Shown here piece after piece: positions 1-7,337 of a stretch of 60,131 nucleotides of DNA. The stretch covers positions 3,790,044 through 3,850,174 of the forward strand of contig NZ_GL877878.1 in the NCBI RefSeq assembly GCF_000194155.1, in the 5' to 3' direction. Below the pieces are notes generated by a model. That model had not been told where the DNA came from, searched no databases, and worked only from the letters and a program-made list of their open reading frames with translations. Source of the stretch: Saccharopolyspora spinosa NRRL 18395 (GTDB taxonomy: Bacteria > Actinomycetota > Actinomycetes > Mycobacteriales > Pseudonocardiaceae). How positions within the stretch are numbered: position 1 is the first letter of the stretch; each line of letters starts with the position of its first letter. Made by a program: the position numbers and the translations under genes.

Positions 1-146
1 GGCCGGGACCGCTCGGTCAGCAGCTCTTCCAGCTCGCCATGCGTGATGCCACAGTCAGCGGCGCCGAGCTCCGTGATGATCGACTCGAACACCGCCCGAG
101 AGGATTCGAACGCTCCGGCGACATCGTGGTTCGCGTACCCTGCCAC
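1..146 (-). CDS. Transposase, N-terminal part (runs off the left edge)
   Basis: A reading frame starts at a GTG at 146 and leaves the window after 48 codons. Its N-terminus contains the segment HGELEELLTERSRP. From memory of the families this resembles the N-terminal region of ISKra4-type transposases of actinobacteria, where a similar GELE-LL-ER stretch precedes the catalytic domain. No DDE residues are inside the window, so the family is tentative. The ribosome binding site AGAAGGAG lies immediately before the start, inside a strong inverted repeat annotated separately. That arrangement is typical of insertion sequences that suppress translation from outside transcripts. Confidence 0.45.
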   Translation of the reverse strand, partial: MAGYANHDVAGAFESSRAVFESIITELGAADCGITHGELEELLTERSR

Positions 147-147
147 A

Positions 148-205
148 GGGCTCCTTCTTTACGTTGATGGACGTCAGACACCCACAACGTAACCAGAAGG
201 AGCCC
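148..205 (-). repeat. Inverted repeat sequestering the transposase ribosome binding site
   Basis: In the minus-strand transcript an 11-base arm (GGGCTCCTTCT, 195-205) pairs perfectly with AGAAGGAGCCC (148-158). The stem continues with 8 more pairs (TTACGTTG, 185-192, with CAACGTAA, 159-166), interrupted by a two-base bulge, and closes on an 18-base loop. The 3' arm contains the Shine-Dalgarno sequence two bases before the GTG start. The repeat probably marks one end of the element. Confidence 0.6.
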
Positions 206-267
206 CTTTCCCCACCCACAACGCCATCCCCCAGGCAGCATGACCTCACCTCAAAAGAGCCACACCC

Positions 268-281
268 GTTTCAATTGAAAC
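268..281. repeat. Palindrome GTTTCAATTGAAAC
   Basis: A perfect 14-base palindrome lies 18 bases beyond the 3' end of the SGNH hydrolase gene. It shares the core TTTC-(A/C)ATT-GAAA with the palindromes at 10421-10450 and 10501-10580, so it may belong to one dispersed intergenic repeat family. Confidence 0.5.
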
Positions 282-298
282 TGTGATCACCCGGGGGA

Positions 299-1096
299 TC
301 AGCCGGTGATGTCGTTGAGCACCGGCAGGTACGCCTTGGCGTGGCCGTCGGCGTCCGGGTGGAAGGATTCCACCAGCGGGCTGCTCGGGCCGTTGATCCA
401 CGCGTCGGAGGAGCAGACGCCGTGCCCGGCGAACGCGTCGCGGGTGTCGGCGAAGGTGAACCCGGCTGCCTCCGCGCGACCCGAGAGCACCTCGGCCAGC
501 ACGTCGGCACCATCGTTGATCCGCTGCCGCTTGGCGTCGGAGAAGAACGGGATGCCGCAGTCGCCGAGTTCGTTGAGGCGCGGATAGCCGAGCACCACGA
601 CCTTGGCGTTCGGCGCGGCCTCGCGGATGTTCGCGTAGGTGGTGTCGAGCTTGTCGGGCAGTTCGTTGCGGGCCCGGTCCTCGCCCTTGCTCACCGCGGA
701 ATCGCAGCGGGCGTCGTCACCCAGCAGGCAGTCCTTGATGACGCTGCTGAAACCGGCGTCGTTGCCACCGATGGAGATGGTGACCAGCGTGGTGTCGGCG
801 CTGAGCTTGTCGAGTTGGCCGGAGTTGACGTCGTCGGTGACCGCGCCGGAACAGGCCTCGAACGCGAAGCTGGCGACGTCGTGCGAATCGGCCCACAGTT
901 GCGCGTAGGCCTTGGGGCTGCGCAGGCAGTCCCCGCTGTCTTCGAAGTAGTCCCGGGTGCCGACCCCTGACGCGTAGGAGTCGCCCAGTGCTGCGTAGTT
1001 CTCGGCGGCGGGGACAGCTACCGCCGGAGTGGCCAGCACCGTGCCGGCCGTGGTCAGAGCCACGGCGGCACCGACGACGTGCCGTAGGTGACGCAT
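299..1096 (-). CDS. Secreted SGNH/GDSL hydrolase (lipase/esterase)
   Basis: This 265-residue protein has a signal peptide over about residues 1-29 (hydrophobic AAVALTTAGTVL, then cleavage near AVA). The SGNH serine-hydrolase blocks follow: LGDSYASG with the nucleophile Ser near residue 40, IGGND near 109-113, and the C-terminal FHPDADGH block. Several cysteines suggest disulfides, as in secreted Streptomyces SGNH lipases. The ATG at 1096 is preceded by GGAGGA at good spacing; in-frame codons further upstream lack such a site. It is probably an exported esterase or lipase. The substrate cannot be told from sequence, and the gene stands alone. Confidence 0.88.
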   Translation of the reverse strand: MRHLRHVVGAAVALTTAGTVLATPAVAVPAAENYAALGDSYASGVGTRDYFEDSGDCLRSPKAYAQLWADSHDVASFAFEACSGAVTDDVNSGQLDKLSADTTLVTISIGGNDAGFSSVIKDCLLGDDARCDSAVSKGEDRARNELPDKLDTTYANIREAAPNAKVVVLGYPRLNELGDCGIPFFSDAKRQRINDGADVLAEVLSGRAEAAGFTFADTRDAFAGHGVCSSDAWINGPSSPLVESFHPDADGHAKAYLPVLNDITG

Positions 1097-1432
1097 TCTT
1101 CCTCCGATCGGAGAGTGAAAACGCCACAATTGAAGGAGAACTTCGTCGGAAACGGCCGAATTGGCGAGTACCCGCCAGTTACAGCCGACACGGCACAGCG
1201 CGCTGCTCGGCAACAGCCGCCGTACGGCTGTTTCCCGGAGTACGGACACCCGTCACAGTGGACGCATGCACGTTGGGCCGAATGCCGGTCGGCGGGTACG
1301 TCGAATAGCCCAAGCCTGGACCGCACGCGCCGCCGACAGGGCACATCACACGTGGGCGGGCACGACGTTCGAGCGCCGCCAGAGCGCGATGGCCGTCGCA
1401 GTGGAGACCCCGGGCCGGGGACGAGACGAGGT
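1097..1432. other. Intergenic region, no supported gene
   Basis: Nothing in this stretch looks coding. It should hold the promoter of the SGNH hydrolase gene near its left end. A short inverted pair (GTACCCGCC near 1169, GGCGGGTAC near 1293) is present but too far apart to interpret. Confidence 0.4.
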
Positions 1433-1484
1433 GAAGGGCACCTCTTGTCAAAGGAGCCGAGCAAGTCGGCAAGAGGTGCCCTTC
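1433..1484 (-). terminator. Terminator hairpin after the XRE-DUF397 operon
   Basis: Two perfect 15-base arms, GAAGGGCACCTCTTG (1433-1447) and CAAGAGGTGCCCTTC (1470-1484), flank a 22-base loop 24 bases beyond the DUF397 stop codon. There is no T-tract, which is common for actinobacterial terminators. Confidence 0.7.
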
Positions 1485-1508
1485 ATCCTCACACCTGAAC
1501 GGGTGCAC

Positions 1509-1685
1509 TCACCGCTCGAAGCGACCAGCCTTGACCGCCCGCACGAAACCGGCGACATCGACGCTCAGCGCTGGCCCTTCCGGGTCCTTCGAGTCCCGGA
1601 TCAGGCCCGGCGGGCTGGATAACTCGACGCAGTGGGTTTCCTGGCCGCTGTAGCTGCTCTTGCGCCAACGCGATGACTCGATCAT
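1509..1685 (-). CDS. DUF397 protein (58 aa)
   Basis: This small protein has the DUF397 pattern: W-(R/K)-KSSYSG near the N-terminus, a central CVEL strand, the motif IRDSKDP, and a C-terminal segment resembling F-x-x-x-V-K-x-G-x-F. Such proteins are the partners of XRE/DUF5753 regulators in the WhiJ/BldB-like systems that are amplified in actinomycetes. The ATG overlaps the stop of the upstream XRE gene (ATGA), so the two are translationally coupled. The partner relationship is known for the family; the signal it senses is not. Confidence 0.85.
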   Translation of the reverse strand: MIESSRWRKSSYSGQETHCVELSSPPGLIRDSKDPEGPALSVDVAGFVRAVKAGRFER

Positions 1686-2563
1686 TCCCTGTCCTCCACC
1701 TGTGTGATCACGTTGTGGATGAATGCTGCTGATTCTTCCGGGCTCAGAGCGGCGCGACGAATCGCCGCGGACGCACGCCGATAGGTCACGATGTCGTCGT
1801 CTTCGTACAGGAAAACCGAGGAGCGGTGGTTCTCGATCGCCACGATCGATGGCGACTCGACGAAGCCGTAGATCACGAACGGACCCATCAGCCCGGGATG
1901 CCAGCCGCCTCCGGTTGGCACGACCTGGACCGTCGTTCCCTTCCAATCGGTCACCGCGAGGACGTGCCGAAGCTGATCCAGCAGTACTTCCCGGCCACCA
2001 ATGCACTGGCGAAGCGCGGGCTCACCAATCAACACCGTGTAATCAGCCGGTTTGCCGTCGCGTTCCGCGAGCTGCGTTTGGCGGTCCAGCCTTAGCTTTA
2101 CCCGCGAGTCGACTTCCGCACGCGACAGACCGTCGTTATCGCCGATGATCGCGCTCGCGTAGTCATAGATCTGGAGCAGACCCGACACCACGAGCGGGCA
2201 CCAGTCGATTATCTCGACGGCAGTTCGCTCACACTCGATTATGCCTGCAAGCTGCTCTGAAACGCCTCCAGCCAGCCAATTCGACTCGCGCGCGTTTCGC
2301 GCCAGGTCGAGCACCTGCCGCCGCCGCTTGCCTGTCACTCCGAGCACAGCCAAGAAGGCGGAAACGTCGTCGGTGGTCGGCACTCGCTTCCCGTTCTGCC
2401 ACTGCGAGATGGTGCTGTGGGACTTGTCGAGGAGGCGGCCTGCTTGGCGCGCCGTGAGGCCCGAGTCCGTTAGCGCTCCGCGCAGTGCGGCGGCTAGCGC
2501 TCTAGTTCGCGGTGTACCAGCGGTGTCGCCCACGTTCCACAGCTTACGACGTTCTTCACCCAT
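1682..2563 (-). CDS. XRE-family regulator with C-terminal DUF5753 domain
   Basis: The product has 293 residues. A helix-turn-helix occupies roughly residues 25-65 (LTARQAGRLLDKSHSTISQWQNGKR). The rest is the DUF5753 sensor-like domain, with the pattern LLQIYDYA, later VQVVPTGGGWHPG, and a C-terminal region with YEDDDIV. It pairs with the DUF397 gene it overlaps by four bases. Start choice: an ATG at 2563 is used, but a GTG at 2533 giving MGDTAGTPRTRAL is equally plausible and would match the usual N-terminus of this family. It probably controls development-linked or local genes; direct targets are not visible. Confidence 0.85.
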   Translation of the reverse strand: MGEERRKLWNVGDTAGTPRTRALAAALRGALTDSGLTARQAGRLLDKSHSTISQWQNGKRVPTTDDVSAFLAVLGVTGKRRRQVLDLARNARESNWLAGGVSEQLAGIIECERTAVEIIDWCPLVVSGLLQIYDYASAIIGDNDGLSRAEVDSRVKLRLDRQTQLAERDGKPADYTVLIGEPALRQCIGGREVLLDQLRHVLAVTDWKGTTVQVVPTGGGWHPGLMGPFVIYGFVESPSIVAIENHRSSVFLYEDDDIVTYRRASAAIRRAALSPEESAAFIHNVITQVEDRE

Positions 2564-3360
2564 GTCGGATACCACCCAAAAGGTTGAGCGCAACGAGCTT
2601 GCGGTGTCAGCCCGTGACCAGGAATTAATTGACCTGAGTGGTTCGTGACCGGTTGCGAAGCGATCACGGCCCAAGGTAGCCGAAGAACGTCGTGGAGGTG
2701 TTGGTGTTGGAGGTTTGGCCTCGGTGGTTGCCTTCTCCTGGATTGCGGGCGTTGGACACGCATTTCGTGCTTCGACCCGGCACGGCCGGCGAGTGCGGTG
2801 CGGAAGTCATGTGGGCCGCCGTCGGGCATCCGACCACGACTCGGCCGCGCTGCTCGGTTTGCTTGCAGATCGCAGAAACACACGGCAGGGCAGCAAATCC
2901 AGCCTGCTCCGACACGACCGGCCGCCGGAGTTCCCCGACACGGCACTTGCGGAATCAGAAATGCGTCAGGCGAGAGCGCTGATCAGACCACATCGGACGG
3001 TGACAGGCCGGGAGCACTCGTCATTTTCTGGTTGCAACTCGGCACGCTGATCGCGTTCAACGTCGTCATTTTCGCGATGCTGTCCGACCGCCACCGGCTC
3101 CGCGCTCCCCGTCCAAAGGGGACGAGCCTCCGCGAGCCGCATGACCCCCTGACCGGATCGGCGCGTCCCCTCCCCGATCACCGCGCCGATCCCCCCGGTA
3201 GCCGGGCCCATACCCCGACCCCGCCCGGCTACCGGGCCCCGCGCTCGTGAGTGTTCGTTCCGGTTCTCCCCAACCGTGCAAGGCGCACAGCTCTCGTTCA
3301 AGCGTCCTCGTGCACGTCGCATCGCGTTCGCGACGAGTTCGGGAAAGGCTTGGCGGACGG
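2564..3360. other. About 800-base intergenic stretch with two weak small ORFs
   Basis: No confidently coding gene is present. The region includes the promoter of the XRE gene, the possible cysteine-containing ORF 2704-2982, and an open plus-strand frame ending at the stop codon 3248-3250. That frame encodes one hydrophobic helix (VIFWLQLGTLIAFNVVIFAML) followed by a Pro/Arg-rich tail. It has high third-position GC but no convincing start: only a TTG inside the helix or an internal ATG. Confidence 0.35.
2704..2982 (+). CDS. Possible small Cys-rich protein (putative zinc finger)
   Basis: This frame could encode about 92 residues. A GGAGG lies just before the GTG at 2704; other in-frame GTG codons are at 2692 and 2698. 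The middle has a Cys pattern (GECGAEV, then RCSVC, followed by a His), reminiscent of the short zinc-binding proteins often found beside XRE/DUF397 loci in actinomycetes. Third-position GC is lower than in neighbours. The C-terminus is unremarkable. It may be non-coding; the call rests on the Cys spacing and location. Confidence 0.3.
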   Translation: MLEVWPRWLPSPGLRALDTHFVLRPGTAGECGAEVMWAAVGHPTTTRPRCSVCLQIAETHGRAANPACSDTTGRRSSPTRHLRNQKCVRRER

Positions 3361-3894
3361 CTACCAGACGTCGCCGTCCCGCCAGTCGCAGGTCAACGAG
3401 CCGGTCAGGTCCAGCGGGACTGCCACCGGGAAGACGAAGATGAAGCCGTCTTCGTCCTCCGTGCGTTGAACTCCCGTCGGAGCCAGGGCGAACGTCGGCC
3501 CCTGCCAACGCTGCCAGCCCCGCGCCTCGTACAGCGCCGCTCCGTCGTCGCTCGCGCCCAGCGCTCCGAGGTCGTACGCGCGGCGGATCACACCCTCCAG
3601 TTCCGCCATCATCGCTGCCGCGATACCCCGGCGGCGGCGGTCCGCGCGCACCGCGACGCTCTCGATGTAGCCCGTGCGCAAGGCTCGGTCGGCGTGCAGG
3701 AGACGCCGTTGGACCACCGCCGCGTGGCCGATCAGCTCGTCGCCTTCCCACACCAGGGCGTGGATGCCGCCCAGGCAGTGCTCCCAGTCGTGGTCTGCCA
3801 TGTCGTCTTCGAACACGTCCCAGAGCAGTGCCCGGGCGGCTTTGCGAGTCGCTTCGTCGAGGTCGGCGGTATGCGCGGTACGCACTTCGGTCAT
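3361..3894 (-). CDS. aac(2'): Aminoglycoside 2'-N-acetyltransferase family protein, AAC(2')
   Basis: The 177-residue protein aligns by eye over its whole length with mycobacterial AAC(2')-Ic: DWEHCLGGIHALVW, then a VVQRRLL segment, YIESVAVRADRRRRG (the GNAT acetyl-CoA loop), and the family C-terminus CDWRDGDVW. AAC(2') enzymes transfer acetyl from acetyl-CoA to the 2'-amine of aminoglycosides; in Providencia and mycobacteria roles in acetylating envelope sugars are also discussed. The ATG at 3894 has AGGA eight bases upstream; another in-frame ATG at 3903 lacks one. The gene lies 20 bases downstream of the APC permease and may share its transcript. Resistance is a family property, not shown here. 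Confidence 0.88.
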   Translation of the reverse strand: MTEVRTAHTADLDEATRKAARALLWDVFEDDMADHDWEHCLGGIHALVWEGDELIGHAAVVQRRLLHADRALRTGYIESVAVRADRRRRGIAAAMMAELEGVIRRAYDLGALGASDDGAALYEARGWQRWQGPTFALAPTGVQRTEDEDGFIFVFPVAVPLDLTGSLTCDWRDGDVW

Positions 3895-3914
3895 ACCAAC
3901 CATCCTGGCAGCGA

Positions 3915-5336
3915 TCAGGGCATTCCCGCGACCGATTTGTCCGCCAACGCGGACCGCCGGTATCCGTAGAACCCGTAGACCAGCAGGCCTACGACCATCC
4001 AGCCGATGAAGCGAGCCCAGGTGACCCAGTCGAGCTGGCTGATCAGCCACAGCGAGAAAACCACGCCGATCGCCGGCACCACCGGCACCCACGGGCAGCG
4101 GAATCCCCGCTCCAGTTCGGGACGTTGGCGGCGCAGCACCACCACCGACACCGCGACGACGATGAACGCCACCAGGATGCCGATGTTGGTCAGCTCGGCG
4201 GCCTCCCGGATCGGCAGCAGGCCCGCGATCAGCGCCGACACCACGCCGACCACCCAGGTGACCCGGTGCGGCACCTTGCGCACCTCGTGGGTCTTGGCGA
4301 ACCAGGCGGGCAACAACCCGTCGCGGCTCATCGCGAACCACACCCTCGTCACCGCCAGCATGTTCGCGAACATCGAGGTCACGATGCCGAACACCGCACC
4401 GACCGCGACGATCAGCGCGAGGCCCGGCAAGCCGACCGACGCCAGCGCGCCGGAGAACGGGCTGCGGATGTCGATCTCGCTGTAGTGCTGCATGCCCAGC
4501 AGCACCACGCACACCAGCACGTAGATCACCGTCGCGATGCACAGCGAGTAGATGATCGCGCGCGGCATCACCCGCCGGGCGTCGGCCGATTCCTCCGCCG
4601 CCGCGCTCATCGCGTCGTAGCCGTAGACGGCGAAGAAGGCCGTGGCCGCACCGGTGATCGCGCCGCCGAGCCCGTAGGGCAGGAACGGCGTGTAGTTGCC
4701 CGCGTTGATGTGGAACGCCCCGGCCACCACGACGACTAGGACCAGCACGATCTTCATCACCACCAGCGCCGTCTCGACCCGCGCCGAGGACTTCGCGCCG
4801 CGGTTGAGCAGCCACGCCAGCAGCAGGCACAGCAGCATCGCGAACAGGTCGGCAAAGTGCCCCTCGCCGGTGCCCGGCGCGCCCAGCATCCAGGCGGGCA
4901 GATCCACACCGAGCTGACCGACCAAATAGGACAGGTAACCGGAGACGCCGATGGCGACGACCGCGACGATCGCGGTGTACTCCAGCAGCAGGTCCCAGCC
5001 GATCAGCCAGCCAGCCAGCTCGCCCAGCACCGCGTAGGCGTAGGTGTAGGCCGAGCCCGCTTTCGGGATCATGCTGGTGAATTCGGCGTAGCACAGCGCC
5101 GCGGCGGCGCTCGCCAGCACCGCGATCAGGAATGACAGCAGCACACCGGGTCCGGCGAGCTCGTTGGCGACCACGCCGCTGAGGGAGAACACCCCGGCAC
5201 CGACCAGGCCGCCCAGGCTCAGCGAGGTCAGCTGCCAGGTGCCCATCACCCGTTTCAGGCCGGCTCCCTGCGGTGGATCGTCGATGTCGTCCACCGGTTT
5301 GCGCCGCAGCACACCGCGGCCGTTCGCGTCGATCAT
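3915..5336 (-). CDS. APC-family amino acid permease (cationic/CAT-like)
   Basis: This is a 473-residue integral membrane protein with about 12 hydrophobic segments. The APC signature occurs at the first helix (LGGLVGAGVFSLSG), then YAEFTSMIPKAGSAYTYAY and GWDLLLEY in helices 3-4, and FFAVYGYDAMSAAAEES in helix 6. These match the CAT/YfnA branch of the APC superfamily, which takes up amino acids by proton symport. The ATG at 5336 follows GGAGGTGG at ideal spacing. It is the next gene downstream of the hydroxyproline epimerase, 79 bases away on the same strand. A role in importing hydroxyproline or proline is a reasonable inference; a general amino acid permease is the alternative. Confidence 0.85.
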   Translation of the reverse strand: MIDANGRGVLRRKPVDDIDDPPQGAGLKRVMGTWQLTSLSLGGLVGAGVFSLSGVVANELAGPGVLLSFLIAVLASAAAALCYAEFTSMIPKAGSAYTYAYAVLGELAGWLIGWDLLLEYTAIVAVVAIGVSGYLSYLVGQLGVDLPAWMLGAPGTGEGHFADLFAMLLCLLLAWLLNRGAKSSARVETALVVMKIVLVLVVVVAGAFHINAGNYTPFLPYGLGGAITGAATAFFAVYGYDAMSAAAEESADARRVMPRAIIYSLCIATVIYVLVCVVLLGMQHYSEIDIRSPFSGALASVGLPGLALIVAVGAVFGIVTSMFANMLAVTRVWFAMSRDGLLPAWFAKTHEVRKVPHRVTWVVGVVSALIAGLLPIREAAELTNIGILVAFIVVAVSVVVLRRQRPELERGFRCPWVPVVPAIGVVFSLWLISQLDWVTWARFIGWMVVGLLVYGFYGYRRSALADKSVAGMP

Positions 5337-5415
5337 TGGGCCACCTCCGGGAATGTGGGCGCGCGGCACCGCCCGGCGCCCCCTGTCGGTGCGCCGGTCG
5401 CGTGGTCGCGCGGAG

Positions 5416-6417
5416 CTACAAGGTGAAGCCGGTCGGGAACGGGTCGGTCGGGTCCAGCAGGTACTGGGCCATGCCGGTGATCCAGGCCCGGCCGGTGATG
5501 GTCGGCACCACCGCGGGCCGGTCGCCGACCTGTGCGGTGTCCACGAGCCGCCCGATGAACCGGGTGCCGATCAGGGATTCGTTGACGAAGTCCGCGTCCA
5601 GCCCGAGCAGTCCGCGCGCGTGCAGTTGCGCCATGCGCGCGGAAGTGCCGGTGCCGCAAGGGGATCTGTCGAACCAGCCGGGGTGGATCGCCATCGCGTG
5701 CCGGGAGTGCGCGGCATCGCTGCCCGGCGCTTCGAGGTAGACGTGCTTGCACCCGGTGATCCCGGCATCCAACGGGTGCTGCGGCCTGCGCTGCTCGTCG
5801 ATGGCCGCCATGATCTGCAGGCCGGCGTCGAGCATCCGGTCCTTCTCGGCCTTGTCGAAGGGAATTCCGAGGTCGGCCAGCGGCGTGATCGCGTAGAAGT
5901 TGCCGCCGAAGGCCATGTCGTAGCGCACCTCGCCGAGCCCCGGCACCTGCACGGTCGCGTCCAGCTCGACCGCGAACGACGGCACGTTGCGGATGGTCAC
6001 CGACTCGGCCCGGCCATCGCGCACCGCCACCTCGGCCACCACCAGTCCGGCCGGGGTTTCCAGCCGGACCGTGGTGACGGGCTCGACCACCTCGACCATG
6101 CCGGTCTCCACCAGCACGGTCGCGACCCCGATGGTGCCGTGCCCGCACATCGGCAGGCAGCCGGAGACCTCGATGTAGATGACGCCCCAGTCGGCGTCCT
6201 CGCGGGCCGGCGGCTGCAGGATCGCGCCGCTCATCGCCGGATGCCCGCGGGGCTCGTTCACCAGCAGCTGCCGGATGTGGTCGAGGTTGTCGACGAAGTA
6301 CCGGCGCTTGTCGGCCATCGTCGCGCCGGGCACCACCCCGGCACCGCCGGTGACCACCCGCGTCGGCATGCCCTCGGTGTGCGAGTCGATGGCGCTGAAG
6401 TAACGGCGCGACCGCAT
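5416..6417 (-). CDS. 4-hydroxyproline 2-epimerase (proline racemase family)
   Basis: The 333-residue enzyme has both catalytic cysteines of the proline racemase superfamily: Cys91 in MCGHGTIG and Cys254 in SPCGTGTSARM. These act as acid/base pair on the alpha carbon. The first step of bacterial trans-4-hydroxy-L-proline catabolism is its epimerisation to cis-4-hydroxy-D-proline. The flanking dehydrogenase subunits and DapA-like deaminase make that role far more likely than proline racemase. The ATG shares one base with the upstream gene's stop (TGATG), so the genes are coupled. Confidence 0.88.
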   Translation of the reverse strand: MRSRRYFSAIDSHTEGMPTRVVTGGAGVVPGATMADKRRYFVDNLDHIRQLLVNEPRGHPAMSGAILQPPAREDADWGVIYIEVSGCLPMCGHGTIGVATVLVETGMVEVVEPVTTVRLETPAGLVVAEVAVRDGRAESVTIRNVPSFAVELDATVQVPGLGEVRYDMAFGGNFYAITPLADLGIPFDKAEKDRMLDAGLQIMAAIDEQRRPQHPLDAGITGCKHVYLEAPGSDAAHSRHAMAIHPGWFDRSPCGTGTSARMAQLHARGLLGLDADFVNESLIGTRFIGRLVDTAQVGDRPAVVPTITGRAWITGMAQYLLDPTDPFPTGFTL

Positions 6418-7337
6418 CAGTTCTCCTTGCCCTGCAAGTACTTCACGGCACGCTCCAGGTCGGCGTCGACCTGCGCCAGCATCTCCTCCGGCAGGGGGCC
6501 GCGCGGCGGGCGGCAGGGCCCGCCGAAACGGCCGACGATCTCCATGCCGCGCTTGATGGCCTGCACGAACTCGGTGCGCGAGTCCCACCGGAACGCCGCC
6601 ACCAGCGGCTCGTACAGCGCCCGCGCCTCCTCGACCTTGCCCGCCCGGGCCAGCTCGTAGAGCCGCACCGATTCGGCCGGGAAGACGTTCGGGAACCCGG
6701 CGAACCAGCCGCCCGCGCCCATCAGCAGCGATTCCAGCACCACATCATCGGCCCCGGCCACCACGTTGACCCGCGGTGCCTGCTCGCGGATCTCCAGCAC
6801 CCGCCGGACGTCACCGGAGAACTCCTTGATGGCCGAGACGTTGTCGATCTCGGCGATCTCCCGGATCAGCTCGGGGGTGAGGTCGACCTTTGTGTCGATG
6901 GGGTTGTTGTAGACCATCACGGGCAGGCCCACGGCGGCGACCTGCTCGAAGTGGTGCAGGATCTCGCCCTCGTTGGCGCGGTAAATCGTCGGCGGCAGGC
7001 ACAGCAGCCCGTCCGCGCCGTCCTCGGCGGCGAGCTCCGCCCAGTGCCGCGCCTCGTGCGCGCACGGCGCGTGCACGCCGACGATGACCGTGGCCCGGTC
7101 GCCGACGGTCGCAACCGCGGTCTGGGCGACCTTGCGGCGCTCCTCCTGGTTCAGCGACGAGTACTCGCCGAGGGAACCGTTGGGGCCGACGCCGTGGCAG
7201 CCGCTGTCCACCACCCAGCGGCAGTGCTCGGCGTAGCGGTCGTAATCGACCCGCAGGCCAGCCGGGGCAGATGCGTCTTCGGCGTAGGGCAGGGCGGTCG
7301 CGACGACGACACCACCGAGATCCTTGCTGGGAGTCAC
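6417..7337 (-). CDS. DapA-family lyase, probable pyrroline-4-hydroxy-2-carboxylate deaminase
   Basis: This 306-residue member of the dihydrodipicolinate synthase superfamily has the Schiff-base lysine Lys171 (SAIKEFSG), the proton-relay Tyr143 (VMVYNNP) and the GSLGEYSSL loop corresponding to the carboxylate-binding motif. In hydroxyproline operons such an enzyme (LhpC/HypC type) converts delta1-pyrroline-4-hydroxy-2-carboxylate to alpha-ketoglutarate semialdehyde and ammonia, the step after the dehydrogenase encoded just upstream. It starts at a GTG with a strong GAGGAGG site and overlaps the upstream stop by four bases. The role rests on the operon; DapA-family sequences alone do not fix substrate. 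Confidence 0.85.
   Translation of the reverse strand: MTPSKDLGGVVVATALPYAEDASAPAGLRVDYDRYAEHCRWVVDSGCHGVGPNGSLGEYSSLNQEERRKVAQTAVATVGDRATVIVGVHAPCAHEARHWAELAAEDGADGLLCLPPTIYRANEGEILHHFEQVAAVGLPVMVYNNPIDTKVDLTPELIREIAEIDNVSAIKEFSGDVRRVLEIREQAPRVNVVAGADDVVLESLLMGAGGWFAGFPNVFPAESVRLYELARAGKVEEARALYEPLVAAFRWDSRTEFVQAIKRGMEIVGRFGGPCRPPRGPLPEEMLAQVDADLERAVKYLQGKEN

Noticed and set aside
5164..6660. 498-codon plus-strand open frame opposite the permease and epimerase genes
   Set aside because: It is antisense to well-recognised proteins, has Arg/Gly/His-rich low-complexity translation and no domain. Such frames are common opposite GC-rich genes.
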